This document shows positions 55,201 through 63,458 of a stretch of DNA of 64,000 bases, piece by piece (the first letter of the stretch is position 1; the number at the start of each line of letters is the position of its first letter). The notes beneath the pieces are model-generated. The model made no database searches and was not told where the DNA came from. It was given only the letters and a program-made list of their open reading frames with translations. Origin of the DNA: Spirosoma linguale DSM 74 (GTDB taxonomy: Bacteria > Bacteroidota > Bacteroidia > Cytophagales > Spirosomataceae); NCBI GenBank assembly GCA_000024525.1, contig CP001769.1, positions 2,652,001 through 2,716,000 on the forward strand, read 5' to 3'. Both the position numbers and the translations under genes were made by a program.

Positions 55201-56232
55201 TCAATTGTATGTCCTTCCTTTCCACTCAATTTTCGTCGGCATGAGGTAAAAAAGTACCGCCAGCGGCCCGATGACAAGCTGGTAAACCTCAAATAACAAC
55301 GCGTAAGGCCATAAGTCGCTCTGCCGTAGTCGGCTTAGGCCGAACGAAATGATTGTTGTTTGCACAAATAGTCTGGCGATATACAGACCGATGGCTAAAG
55401 TTGGCGAAAACAAGCCCAGTAGCAGAAACAGAGGTGCCGCCAGATACTGAACGTAAAGCGAACCAACCATCCAGATTGGCAGTTGACTCGCTCCCCGCAT
55501 CCAGCGTTTGCGTTGATGAAGAAACCCATCCAGGGTATCCACTGCCCTGGTTCGGGCCAGCACATCGGCATTCAGCAAATTGGCAAACCCATATCCTTTA
55601 GCGACAACGGCCCGAAAAAGCGCATAATCTTCCACAACCGAAAACGGCAGGGACTCGTATCCGCCAACAGCGTGGTACCCCTCGCGACTTACGGCCATGT
55701 TATTACCCATAGCCGTAACCGGCAACCCCATACTACTTACCAGATGCGTGAGTGTCAGGTTGTAGAGCCAGTCGACTGTTTGAAGCTTATGAAAGAGGTT
55801 CGGGCCTTCGGGGAGGGTAACGCCCGTTACGATACCTGTCCGCTTCTGAAACGAATGCCCCATAGCGATCAGCCAGTCGGGAGGAACCTGCGTATCGGCA
55901 TCGGTAAAAAAAAACAGTTGGCCGCGAGCCTGATTAGCCAGCTGTGCCAGCACATTGGCCTTGCCGCGCAACCCACTGACGGACTCGCGGATATCCATGA
56001 GTTGAAAGGCAGGCTTATCCTGAATGAACCCGGCTACCAGCGTAGCGGTCTGATCGGTAGACTGGTCATTGCCAATGAGCACCTCCAGCTGATCTGTTGG
56101 GTAGTTCAGGCGGTTGACAGCCTCCAGACAGGTAAGAATGGCGTGTTCTTCATTTCTGGCGGCAATCAAGATACTGATCAGGGGACTACCCGGGCGGGAT
56201 TGCGGCCAGTCTGGTGTATTAGTAACCGGCAT
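55201..56232 (-). CDS. Membrane glycosyltransferase family 2
   Basis: 343 residues from the Met at 56232 (MPVTNTPDWPQSRP); the frame is open to 56304 but that extension lies inside the upstream deacetylase gene. GT-A domain: ISILIAARNEEHAI, the DxD-like FFTDADTQVP, and the QRKRWMRGASQLP motif typical of processive or membrane GT2 enzymes. Three hydrophobic C-terminal segments anchor it. Its start overlaps the end of the deacetylase gene by 14 bases. Likely adds sugars to an envelope glycolipid or polymer. Confidence 0.9.
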   Translation of the reverse strand: MPVTNTPDWPQSRPGSPLISILIAARNEEHAILTCLEAVNRLNYPTDQLEVLIGNDQSTDQTATLVAGFIQDKPAFQLMDIRESVSGLRGKANVLAQLANQARGQLFFFTDADTQVPPDWLIAMGHSFQKRTGIVTGVTLPEGPNLFHKLQTVDWLYNLTLTHLVSSMGLPVTAMGNNMAVSREGYHAVGGYESLPFSVVEDYALFRAVVAKGYGFANLLNADVLARTRAVDTLDGFLHQRKRWMRGASQLPIWMVGSLYVQYLAAPLFLLLGLFSPTLAIGLYIARLFVQTTIISFGLSRLRQSDLWPYALLFEVYQLVIGPLAVLFYLMPTKIEWKGRTYN

Positions 56233-56866
56233 AAACGGGTTGTGGCACGGAACGGAACGAATACCCACGGGCGGCAAAATAAGCCAGCATTCGGGGTAGA
56301 ACATAGCGCATCGTTGGCCAGGCCTTTACGCTATCGTGAAATACGATAATAGAACCGGGCCGGGTGTACTTAATGGTTTTACGCAGACAAACGTCGGCGG
56401 GGAGACTACGGTCAAAATCTCCCGTCAGCACATCCCACATCACGATGGAATAATTCTCGAGCACTTCGGCCACCTGCGTTTTTTTGATGCGACCGTAAGG
56501 AGGGCGAAAAAGCGAGGTTTCAACCCCCAACAGCGTCTGGCATTTTTGGATATTTTCCAGATAGGTAACATCTTCGGTTTTCCAGCCGTTCAGGTGATTG
56601 AACGTATGATTGCCAACCATATGCCCGGCTTCGAGCACCTTATACAGTATGTCTCGATGCTTGCGGACGTTATCCCCGATGCAGAAAAAGGTCGCCTGAG
56701 CCGCAAATCGATCCAGTTGTTCGAGCACAAACTCGGTCACATCGGGGATTGGCCCATCATCGAATGTCAGGTAAATCGTTGGTTCAACTTCCTCTTCAAT
56801 CTTCCACCAGAACTCAGGGTATACCGTCCGGAGCAAAAAATTCGACCTATGCAGAAAAAATGACAA
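56219..56866 (-). CDS. Polysaccharide deacetylase (NodB homology domain)
   Basis: 215 residues. Carbohydrate esterase family 4 motifs in order: YLTFDDGPIPD (catalytic Asp, metal Asp), VGNHTFNHLNG (HxxxxH metal ligands), FRPPYGR, MWDVLTGDFD and IIVFHDS with the catalytic His. No signal peptide, so it probably acts on lipid-linked sugars at the inner face, in step with the two flanking glycosyltransferases. Length is near the minimal family size. Confidence 0.93.
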   Translation of the reverse strand: MSFFLHRSNFLLRTVYPEFWWKIEEEVEPTIYLTFDDGPIPDVTEFVLEQLDRFAAQATFFCIGDNVRKHRDILYKVLEAGHMVGNHTFNHLNGWKTEDVTYLENIQKCQTLLGVETSLFRPPYGRIKKTQVAEVLENYSIVMWDVLTGDFDRSLPADVCLRKTIKYTRPGSIIVFHDSVKAWPTMRYVLPRMLAYFAARGYSFRSVPQPVYAGY

Positions 56867-56958
56867 GATGATGTACGGTTTAGGATATATGATACCTGAT
56901 TTAGATTACATAATGCATTCGTTCACTGCATCAAATAGGCTATACCATTCATCACACA

Positions 56959-58083
56959 TTACGTAAGTTTTCTTCCTTTCCAATAGTATCCTTTTCCCTG
57001 AGCAGCCAGCCCGAAGAAAAGTACATAAAGCGGGTATATAAATTGAGTCAGCGGGATAACCGGCACCGACGATTTTTTTTGTAAAAAAACAAGAATCTGT
57101 CGTAAAAACAAAAACTCCGGTACCAGCTTCAGCCCAATAACGAGCAGTGTTACGTTTCCGTTTAAAAAATCGAGGCACCAGCCCAGAACAGCTACAACAG
57201 GGACAACATTACACAGGAATATAAACACCGCCAGGAGCGACGGCAGGTAACTATCGTAAGCCCGCCACTTGCTGGCCCATCGTTTCCGCTGGTTATAAAA
57301 TCCACGCCACGTCTGGTGAGTGCCCGTCCGAACGATAGCTTCCGGGCTTTTCAGAAACTGAACCCCGTTGGGATACCGTACCGAAATCTTATGCATCAAA
57401 AACTCATCGTCGCCCGAGGCAAGGTGATCGAAACCGGCGAAGCCGCCCACCTCTGCAAACACCTCTTTCACGTAGCACAGGTTGGCTCCATTGCACATAG
57501 TCGGCACACCAAGCTGCATGGTGCAGGCTCCGGAACCGATAAGACTCGAAAACTCAACCGTTTGCAGCGCGTCAAAAACCGTATGCTCGTCGGTAAAGGT
57601 GACTGGTCCTGATATCAGCCGGGCACCCGTTTGAGTCTGAAAGGCGGCATAAGAAGCTAACCAATTTGGACCCACCCGGCAGTCGCCGTCGGTTGTCAGA
57701 ATCAGGTCGCCGGTGGCTATGGCTATGCTTTGGGTGATGGCCCGTTTCTTGGGCGATGCCGTGCGTTCGTTAGTCAGCGGCAATGGACGGAGCGCAAAGG
57801 GGGCCGACTGCGCATACTGCTGAACGATTGACAGGGTGGCGTCGGTCGATGAATCATCGGCTACGATTACCTCGAACCGGGCATAGGTCTGGCGGCTCAG
57901 GTCATCGAGCAGGTTGCGGATGTTATCGGCTTCGTTGCGAACGGGAATCACGACGGTAATACGCGGCCCATCGGTTATAGACCCGCCCGGCAGCTGACCC
58001 GGCGGGATGCGTAACCAGGTGATCCAGAGCAGTAGCGTGAACAGCGCGTAGAGGCCGCTGATTACCAGAAGAAAGATCGTCAT
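56959..58083 (-). CDS. Membrane glycosyltransferase family 2
   Basis: 374 residues: an N-terminal membrane helix (IFLLVISGLYALFTLLLWIT), a GT-A domain with ITVVIPVRNEADNI, TTDGDCRVG and the SGDDEFLMHK acidic motif, QRKRWASKW, and two or three C-terminal helices. Same family as the gene at 55201 but only distantly related. The start codon overlaps the stop of the flippase-like gene upstream (ATGA at 58080-58083). It ends 92 bp before the start of the deacetylase gene, so the whole set is likely one operon. Confidence 0.92.
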   Translation of the reverse strand: MTIFLLVISGLYALFTLLLWITWLRIPPGQLPGGSITDGPRITVVIPVRNEADNIRNLLDDLSRQTYARFEVIVADDSSTDATLSIVQQYAQSAPFALRPLPLTNERTASPKKRAITQSIAIATGDLILTTDGDCRVGPNWLASYAAFQTQTGARLISGPVTFTDEHTVFDALQTVEFSSLIGSGACTMQLGVPTMCNGANLCYVKEVFAEVGGFAGFDHLASGDDEFLMHKISVRYPNGVQFLKSPEAIVRTGTHQTWRGFYNQRKRWASKWRAYDSYLPSLLAVFIFLCNVVPVVAVLGWCLDFLNGNVTLLVIGLKLVPEFLFLRQILVFLQKKSSVPVIPLTQFIYPLYVLFFGLAAQGKGYYWKGRKLT

Positions 58084-59057
58084 TCAGCGGTTAGTTTGAG
58101 TTTCCAGAGCCAGATCAGGCCAGCCAATACGGGCGTCAGGACGTTGGCTACCCAGAGCGTCAGGGTGACCGTTATTAACACCGATGCCGAACTACCAACG
58201 GGCGCAAACACCCATAAGGAAGCAGCTTCCCGAACCCCCAGATCGCTCAGTAAATTAAATGCGGGGGTGATCGTTTTTGCCAGAAAGACCAGCCCAATAC
58301 CCGATACGGCCCAAACCAGGGGTAATTCCAGTCCAACCAGCCGCATGGCCAGATAAAACTGCCCCGAGAAAACGACATACCGTAACCCCGCAACCGCCAG
58401 TGCCCGGACGATCTCCCAATCGGAATACTGAACAGCCACCTTCCAGTAATCGGAAAAGCGGTTCAAGCCCGTACGGCCCGCCAGAAACGAAACCATCGGC
58501 CGACGGCATATACCGAACACTACCCCACCCAGCGATAACAATGTGAGGACAACCAGCAGCCATTGGCCGGTCTGGTTGTTGCGCTCAGACACCAGCCGAA
58601 GGTGCTGCGCCCAGGCAACGGTACCAAAGACTATAGCAACATAGAATTGCATACCACCCGACACCAGTGACGCCCCGATGGCACCGGCCCGGTTGGTGCG
58701 CAGCGACAGTACCCGTCCGGCGGTATCACCCAGTTGAGCCGGCAAAGCGAAGCCTAACGACACACCGGCCAGTACCCCCTGATACGCCTGCCAGAACCCC
58801 GTAGGCACAACCCGCCGGAGCAGAATCTGCCATTTCAAGGCTTCGAGCCCCCAGTTGACCGGTGTAAGAACAACTAAGCCCAACGCCCACCGTTCGGGGT
58901 GTTCGACCGCCCGAAGCTGGGCGCTGACAAGGGGCCAGTCGAACGGTTGCTGGCGCAAAACATGGACGATGTAACCGATGAGGGCCAAAAACACGGCTAT
59001 TTTAGCCCAAAAGATGATTTTTTTACCCGGTTTCAGCGACAAAATAGAGGAGAACAC
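58080..59057 (-). CDS. Flippase-like integral membrane protein (UPF0104/LPG synthase TM family)
   Basis: Polytopic membrane protein with seven or more helices and the family phrases NWGLEALKWQILL, GVSLGFALPAQLGDTAGRVL, SGMQFYVAIVFGTVAW and SDLGVREAASLWVF, matching the UPF0104/AglD-like group, which includes lipid flippases and the membrane part of lysyl-phosphatidylglycerol synthase. The start is uncertain: no good ATG lies before the first helix. A GTG at 59057 is proposed; the frame is open to 59225, but that would overlap ruvC on the other strand. First gene of the glycan operon. Confidence 0.8.
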   Translation of the reverse strand: MFSSILSLKPGKKIIFWAKIAVFLALIGYIVHVLRQQPFDWPLVSAQLRAVEHPERWALGLVVLTPVNWGLEALKWQILLRRVVPTGFWQAYQGVLAGVSLGFALPAQLGDTAGRVLSLRTNRAGAIGASLVSGGMQFYVAIVFGTVAWAQHLRLVSERNNQTGQWLLVVLTLLSLGGVVFGICRRPMVSFLAGRTGLNRFSDYWKVAVQYSDWEIVRALAVAGLRYVVFSGQFYLAMRLVGLELPLVWAVSGIGLVFLAKTITPAFNLLSDLGVREAASLWVFAPVGSSASVLITVTLTLWVANVLTPVLAGLIWLWKLKLTAE

Positions 59058-59087
59058 GTTACTTTGTAATAGAGCCAACACCCAATC

Positions 59088-59690
59088 ATGATCATTAAAC
59101 CTACTTCTTCTACCATTCAGCCAGTCGTTACACCCGAAAAAGTGATTTTGGGCGTCGACCCGGGTACCATGATTGCCGGTTATGGCATCATTTCGGTGAA
59201 AGGAGGTACCATGAGTATGATTCAATACGGCGTGGTTCAGTTGAGCAAATATACGACCTACCAGCTGAAGCTCCAGAAACTCTACGAAACCATCCTCCGC
59301 TTAATTGACGAGTACCACCCTGACGAAATGGCGATTGAAGACCCTTTCTTCGGGAAAAACGTACAGGCCATGCTGAAGCTGGGGCGGGCGCAGGGAGTGG
59401 TAATGGCGGCTGCCCTGTCGCGCAATATCCCCATCGTTGAGTACGCACCCCGCCGGATCAAACAGTCGGTTACCGGCAACGGCAATGCTTCCAAAGACCA
59501 GGTATCCCAAATGGTCGGGCATTTGCTGAAGGAGGACCTCGACCCTAAATTCTTCGACGCAACGGACGCTTTGGCCATTGCCGTATGCCATCATTTCCAC
59601 GAAAATGCATTGCCGGTAGCACCGGGCAAAAAGAACAAGAAAGGGGCCTGGGGCGCATTCGTCAGCGAAAACTCCGACCGGATTCTCTGA
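59088..59690 (+). CDS. ruvC: Crossover junction endodeoxyribonuclease RuvC
   Basis: 200 residues. Holliday-junction resolvase with the acidic catalytic residues in ILGVDPGT (Asp), MAIEDPFFGKN (Glu), and FFDATDALAIAVCHH (two Asp). A 17-residue N-terminal extension precedes the catalytic core, and the C-terminus is Lys-rich. Works with RuvAB. Its 5' end faces the flippase-like gene on the opposite strand with about 30 bp between the proposed starts. Confidence 0.96.
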   Translation: MIIKPTSSTIQPVVTPEKVILGVDPGTMIAGYGIISVKGGTMSMIQYGVVQLSKYTTYQLKLQKLYETILRLIDEYHPDEMAIEDPFFGKNVQAMLKLGRAQGVVMAAALSRNIPIVEYAPRRIKQSVTGNGNASKDQVSQMVGHLLKEDLDPKFFDATDALAIAVCHHFHENALPVAPGKKNKKGAWGAFVSENSDRIL

Positions 59691-59784
59691 GCCATACGGC
59701 CTGTTTACCGACACATTCCGGCTATACGCCCCGATTCAGCCGGTCCGTTTCACTTTCTGGTCAATTCAGGAGTAATTTCCCGGC

Positions 59785-60879
59785 ATGAATAACCGGTTCT
59801 CCCAGATCGCGATTCACTTGTTGGGTTGCCTTACGTTTCTGGCCCTGCCCTACGTCTTTGCCGACGATGGATTTGCCCGGTTGGCCGAGCTCCCTTACAA
59901 TCCGCACGAACAGCGCACGCAGGTGTCGTATCTGTTAACCATTGGGTTCTTTTACGTCAATTATTATGTACTGATTCCGAGGCTCTATTTCGCCAGACGC
60001 TATGTTCTGTATGCGGTTGCGTCGGTAGGCTGTTTTTTACTGATTGAGAGTACACTGGCCGCTATCAACCGGCGAGCGTATCGTCCACCCGTCAGGCCCT
60101 CCTTTTCGGCCCCACCCCCCAATGCCGCTTACCGGCACGAGGGGATTCAGGGAACCTATCCTCCGTCACTGCCGCCCCCTGGACAACGCCAGCCCGGCCT
60201 TCCTTCCGAATTGGCGCAAACCTTTTTTCTGACGCTGGCCGGATTTCTGATGGCGCTGGCCCTGCGCGTCAACAGCCGCTGGCGGGAAACGGAACAGGAG
60301 AAAATACAGACCGAACTGTCGTACCTCAAAGCCCAGATAAACCCTCATTTTCTGTTCAATACCCTGAACAGCATCTATTCACTGGCCATTATCGAGTCGC
60401 CCCAAACGGCAGCCGCCCTTGTTGAACTGTCGTCGTTTCTGCGGTACGTTATTCAGGAATCGCAGAAGAACCGGGTTTCCGTGCATAACGAACTCGATTA
60501 CATCCGTCAGTATATCGCCCTGCAACGACTACGACTGGGCGATACGGCCCAAATCGAGTTTACCGTTGAAGGCAGCCCCGGTAGTCAGCAGATTGCTCCC
60601 CTCCTCCTGATTTCATTCATTGAAAATGCCTTTAAGTACGGCGTCAGCCCGGAGGAGCCCTCTACCATTCGGATTGGCATCCGGCTCGAAGAGCAAGCAA
60701 TTCATTGCCATGTTTTCAACAAAAAGGTTCGGATTTTTCAGCCAACGGCCGTAGCGAGCGGTATCGGGCTGACCAACACCAAAGCCCGGTTGCAGCTTTT
60801 ATATCCAACGCATCACCAACTGCGCATCAACGACCTGGCAGATCGCTTTACCGTTGATTTATCTATTACACTGTCATGA
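59785..60879 (+). CDS. LytS-type membrane histidine kinase
   Basis: 364 residues. Four hydrophobic segments make up the N-terminal half (LLTIGFFYVNYYVLIPRLYF, YVLYAVASVGCFLLIES and two others) with a Pro-rich extracytoplasmic loop. The His_kinase domain has LKAQINPHFLFNTLNSIYSL with the phosphoacceptor His, then an HATPase domain with LISFIENAFKYGVSP and GIGLTNTKARLQLLY. Its stop overlaps the start of the response regulator gene (ATGA at 60876), so they form a two-component pair. The signal is unknown; in Bacteroidota such pairs are common and control secretion or envelope genes. Confidence 0.93.
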   Translation: MNNRFSQIAIHLLGCLTFLALPYVFADDGFARLAELPYNPHEQRTQVSYLLTIGFFYVNYYVLIPRLYFARRYVLYAVASVGCFLLIESTLAAINRRAYRPPVRPSFSAPPPNAAYRHEGIQGTYPPSLPPPGQRQPGLPSELAQTFFLTLAGFLMALALRVNSRWRETEQEKIQTELSYLKAQINPHFLFNTLNSIYSLAIIESPQTAAALVELSSFLRYVIQESQKNRVSVHNELDYIRQYIALQRLRLGDTAQIEFTVEGSPGSQQIAPLLLISFIENAFKYGVSPEEPSTIRIGIRLEEQAIHCHVFNKKVRIFQPTAVASGIGLTNTKARLQLLYPTHHQLRINDLADRFTVDLSITLS

Positions 60880-61610
60880 TTCGAGCTATTGCCGTTGACG
60901 ACGAACCCCCGGCCCTGCGGATTCTCACCCATTTTTGCCAGCAGGCCGGATCAATCGACTTACTCAAAACGTTTACCCGAACCGACGAGGCCCTGACATA
61001 TATCGAGCAGTACCCGGTCGACCTGCTGTTTCTGGATATAAACATGCCGTCTATGTCAGGTATCGACTTTTACCGGGCCATTGCAAATGTATCGACAGTT
61101 GGGCGGCAGCCAGTCATGGTTATTTTCACGACCGCCTATGGCGAGTATGCGGTGGAAGGATTTACCCTTAATGCCGTCGATTACCTGCTCAAGCCTTTTA
61201 CGTTCGAGCGTTTTTTGCAGGCCATCACGAAAGCAACGGACGTCTATCGCTGGCAACAACGAGCGGATACGACGACCGAGGCTTATGTATTCGTCCGCGC
61301 CGACTACACGCTCCATAAAATCGCCCTGACGGACATTCTCTACATCGAAGGGCTGGATGATTACCTCAAAATTCATCTTCAGCCGGAAACCGGCAAACCG
61401 GGTGTTCCAAAGCCCGTCGTGGCCCGAATGACGATGAAATCCATGCTGGAACGACTGCCAGCGGCCGATTTCGTTCGGGTGCATCGGTCCTACATCGTTC
61501 CCCTGACCCGCATCGAAGCCGTCCGCAACAAAACACTGTTCGTGGCAGGTCGTGACATTCCCATCGGTGCCAGCTACGAAGCCGATTTCCTGAAACGCTT
61601 TGGCCTCTGA
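60876..61610 (+). CDS. LytTR-family response regulator
   Basis: 244 residues. Receiver domain: IAVDDEPPALRIL with the acidic pair, FLDINMPSMSG with the phospho-Asp, the conserved Thr in FTTAYGEYAV and Lys in YLLKPFTFE. The C-terminal LytTR DNA-binding domain starts with VFVRADYTLHKIAL and includes ILYIEGLDDYLKIHL and FVRVHRSYIVPLTRIEAV. Partner of the LytS kinase upstream. Confidence 0.95.
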   Translation: MIRAIAVDDEPPALRILTHFCQQAGSIDLLKTFTRTDEALTYIEQYPVDLLFLDINMPSMSGIDFYRAIANVSTVGRQPVMVIFTTAYGEYAVEGFTLNAVDYLLKPFTFERFLQAITKATDVYRWQQRADTTTEAYVFVRADYTLHKIALTDILYIEGLDDYLKIHLQPETGKPGVPKPVVARMTMKSMLERLPAADFVRVHRSYIVPLTRIEAVRNKTLFVAGRDIPIGASYEADFLKRFGL

Positions 61611-61782
61611 CGGTGCATCAATTCACCGACACAATCGGGGCATTGGCCTATATCTAACCGGCCTTTGCAACGAAATGCCTGCTTTCTGCGCTACTGAGAG
61701 AAAGCGAATCAGGTTTAGCTCTTATCAGAAAACCCACGCTGTTTTTTAACTTATTAGAACGAATCAACTCATCGCCAGTAGT

Positions 61783-62535
61783 ATGGAACGTAAAGAATTT
61801 TTGAAGCGTGGCTTTGTTAGCTTACTGGGCATCACGGCGGTTGCTCCGCTGATTGGAGCCTGTTCATCCGCGACGGTTGATCCGGTCAGTACCACCACCA
61901 CCGGCAGTACGACCTCGACGGGATCTACAAATGGCAGTTCGTCCAGTAACTGCACCGTTACGCCTTCAGAAACGGAAGGGCCTTTTCCTACCAAAGTACC
62001 GGCCAACTTCGTTATTAAAGACATTCGCTCCGACCGAACCGGTGTGGCCTTTACCATGAATATCACGATCAAAAATGCCAGTAACAGTTGCGCGGCTCTG
62101 GCCGGGGCACTCGTTGATGTGTGGCATTGCGATAAAGACGGCTATTATTCTGAATACGGCGGCACAGGGATGCAAAGCGCCGATTTTACGAAAGTAGACT
62201 TTCTGAGAGGTCGGCAGGTGACCGATGCCAATGGACTGGTTTCCTTTACGTCGATCTTTCCGGGCTGGTATTCGGGTCGGGCGCCCCACATTCACGTTCA
62301 TATTTATAATTCGGCGGGCAAGTCGCTGCTAGTCACGCAAATCGCCTTTCCGTACGATATCAGCAACACGGTCTACACAACGGCTCAATCGTATGGGTAT
62401 ACCAAAGGAAAGCAGGACACGCTCAACGAACGGGATAACGTGTTCTCGGATGGCTATACAACCGAGTTAGCCACTGTTTCGGGAAGCATATCCGGTGGCT
62501 ATACACTCACACACACCATCGTTGTGAACGCCTGA
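61783..62535 (+). CDS. Intradiol ring-cleavage dioxygenase-like lipoprotein
   Basis: 250 residues. The N-terminus has a Tat-like start (MERKEFLKRGF) and a lipobox LIGAC with Cys27, then a Ser/Thr/Gly-rich linker of about 30 residues. The catalytic domain shows PSETEGPFPTK, DVWHCDKDGYYSEYGG with an iron Tyr, and FTSIFPGWYSGRAPHIHVHI with the second Tyr and both His ligands; the Fe(III) site is complete. Secreted intradiol dioxygenase-like proteins are common in Bacteroidota and their aromatic substrates are usually unknown. A 172-bp gap separates it from the two-component pair. Confidence 0.9.
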   Translation: MERKEFLKRGFVSLLGITAVAPLIGACSSATVDPVSTTTTGSTTSTGSTNGSSSSNCTVTPSETEGPFPTKVPANFVIKDIRSDRTGVAFTMNITIKNASNSCAALAGALVDVWHCDKDGYYSEYGGTGMQSADFTKVDFLRGRQVTDANGLVSFTSIFPGWYSGRAPHIHVHIYNSAGKSLLVTQIAFPYDISNTVYTTAQSYGYTKGKQDTLNERDNVFSDGYTTELATVSGSISGGYTLTHTIVVNA

Positions 62536-62588
62536 CGTAAGGGGATTAATCCAATGGAATGACGGCAATGGCCCGTGACGCTCGGCAT

Positions 62589-62697
62589 AGTCTGTGACTA
62601 TGTCGGTGCGTTCTCCGGTCTCTGACCGGAGTTTTGGCCAGGTCAATCACACCGGTCAGAGACCGGAGAACACCCGGCCGTAGTCTGTGACTACGGC
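62589..62697. repeat. Composite palindrome cluster after the dioxygenase gene
   Basis: A 20-bp perfect stem (GTTCTCCGGTCTCTGACCGG at 62610-62629 with its complement at 62652-62671) is itself bracketed by two copies of TAGTCTGTGACTA (62589-62601 and 62681-62693), each of which is a small palindrome. The arms also contain CCGGTCTCTGACCGG, an internal palindrome. Too elaborate for a plain terminator. Confidence 0.6.
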
Positions 62698-62719
62698 CAA
62701 CGCACACACATCTACCCCA

Positions 62720-63445
62720 ATGATAGACACCAGAACGCAGGCCCAGTTATATGTGGCCGACCAGCGCGGCTGCTCTCAGAACAGTTTTTTCCGGAGTTAC
62801 CACACCTTCAACTTCGGGCCATATACGGCCGAACACCGGAGTGCTTTTGGTGGACTGCGGGTTTTAAACGATGATACGCTTGGTCCGGGGCACCGGTTGT
62901 CGTTAACGGTCGATGACGACACCGCTGTTGTGCTCATTCCGCTAGTGGGCGGTCTGGAGTTCAACAGCCCGGTTGCCGACGGCTTTCTGGAAGCGGGACA
63001 GGTTCAAACAGTATGGCTAACAAAGGGGATGTCGTATCAACTCAGTAATCCGTACGAAACGGAGCTGATCAATTTTGTTCAGCTCTGGTTTTCCAGTGGT
63101 TCCGAAACCAGTTTGATTACATCCCGGCAATCGGACATTGACCTGACGACTACCGACCAACTTCTCCCCGCCTTCGCGCTAACCTCCCTCAGGGATGATA
63201 GCGAACCGGCTGGCATGGGCTTTATCGGCAAATTTAACGGACGGGCTGAAGGAACGTACGCCCTCAAAAATCCCCAAAATGGCGTTTTTGTCTTTATTCT
63301 GAGTGGTGCTTTCGAAGTTCAGAACCGGCTCCTCCACGAACGCGACGGTTTATCGCTGATGAACATGCCGGAGGCCATAGTGGAGGTTGAGGCCTTATCC
63401 AACAATGCTATTCTGCTGCTCATGGAAGTGCCCCTGCACGGCTAA
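62720..63445 (+). CDS. Pirin-like bicupin protein (YhaK-like)
   Basis: 241 residues from the ATG at 62720 (MIDTRTQAQLYVADQRG); an earlier ATG at 62687 lies inside the palindrome cluster. The N-terminal pattern RSYHTFNFGPY and the two cupin domains resemble pirin/YhaK proteins. The iron-ligand motif GHGFxxHPHRGxET of typical pirins is not present: the equivalent stretch is GPGHRLSLTVDDDTAVVLIP, which lacks the His cluster, so it may not bind metal. A regulatory or ligand-binding role is possible. Confidence 0.78.
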   Translation: MIDTRTQAQLYVADQRGCSQNSFFRSYHTFNFGPYTAEHRSAFGGLRVLNDDTLGPGHRLSLTVDDDTAVVLIPLVGGLEFNSPVADGFLEAGQVQTVWLTKGMSYQLSNPYETELINFVQLWFSSGSETSLITSRQSDIDLTTTDQLLPAFALTSLRDDSEPAGMGFIGKFNGRAEGTYALKNPQNGVFVFILSGAFEVQNRLLHERDGLSLMNMPEAIVEVEALSNNAILLLMEVPLHG

Positions 63446-63458
63446 CGGCCGGATATCG

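Noticed and set aside
58080..59225. Full-length 381-residue flippase-like protein starting at 59225
   Set aside because: The first 55 residues are hydrophilic, without family similarity, and overlap the start of ruvC on the other strand.
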